Origin: Neobacillus niacini
Lineage (GTDB): Bacteria; Bacillota; Bacilli; Bacillales; Cytobacillaceae
Length of the DNA: 64,000 nt
Reading direction: 5' to 3'
NCBI RefSeq assembly: GCF_019749295.1
Contig: NZ_JACWFG010000014.1
Coordinates: 29,863 to 93,862, forward strand
Positions 63,969-64,000 of this stretch are shown piece by piece (position 1 is the first letter of the stretch; the number at the start of each line of letters is the position of its first letter). The notes beneath the pieces are model-generated. The model was not told the DNA's origin, ran no database searches, and worked only from the letters and a program-made list of their open reading frames with translations. The position numbers and the translations under genes are program-made.

Positions 63969-64000
63969 TATGTTCCTAGAAAGAAAACCCGTTTATAATA

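Overview
The window is chromosomal DNA of a low-GC Bacillaceae bacterium (Bacillus/Neobacillus type). The left third holds the origin-proximal core block in its usual order: gdpP (3' part), rplI, dnaB (dnaC in B. subtilis), purA, four tRNA genes, a LysM-M23 cell-wall hydrolase, walR-walK-walH-walI-walJ, htrC and rlmH. Lengths, start sites and AGGAGG-like ribosome binding sites fit that family. Genus is an inference.

Layout. 1-15489: core genes, interrupted between dnaB and purA by a minus-strand NERD nuclease-like gene with a 52-bp repeat array at its 3' end. 15469-16851: a 1.36-kb insert at the 3' end of rlmH, bounded by two direct copies of the rlmH terminal codons (the site used by staphylococcal SCC elements), carrying a second NERD gene (broken by one amber codon) and a second 52-bp array. 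16946-26953: an oxidoreductase/ECF41 sigma operon with its target promoter, a GNAT-like protein, DoxX, an L,D-transpeptidase, and a PadR-controlled heterodimeric ABC exporter. 26997-37826: palindrome array, an orphan OppA, a CuA-like lipoprotein, an amidase, small genes and a full oppABCDF operon. 37904-46164: threonine ammonia-lyase and three secreted metalloproteases. 46413-49052: an unknown gene, then an actin-type partition cassette (iteron array, ParM-like actin, ParR-like DNA-binding protein). 49133-57826: a nickel/peptide-type ABC operon, a dicarboxylate/glutamate symporter, and gdhA divergent from gltC. 57856-63970: pepT, a third NERD gene with a 20/41-bp repeat array, and a TetR-ABC-2 exporter operon with a 17-bp inverted-repeat operator.

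Most notable: (1) three separate NERD + zinc ribbon + HTH genes, each ending directly next to its own tandem repeat family, two of them with exactly 52-bp units; (2) a parC-parM-parR-like cassette on a chromosome; (3) the SCC-type direct repeats around the rlmH insert; (4) an ECF41 operon whose own target promoter can be read directly. All functional statements are from sequence reading; no database search was made.
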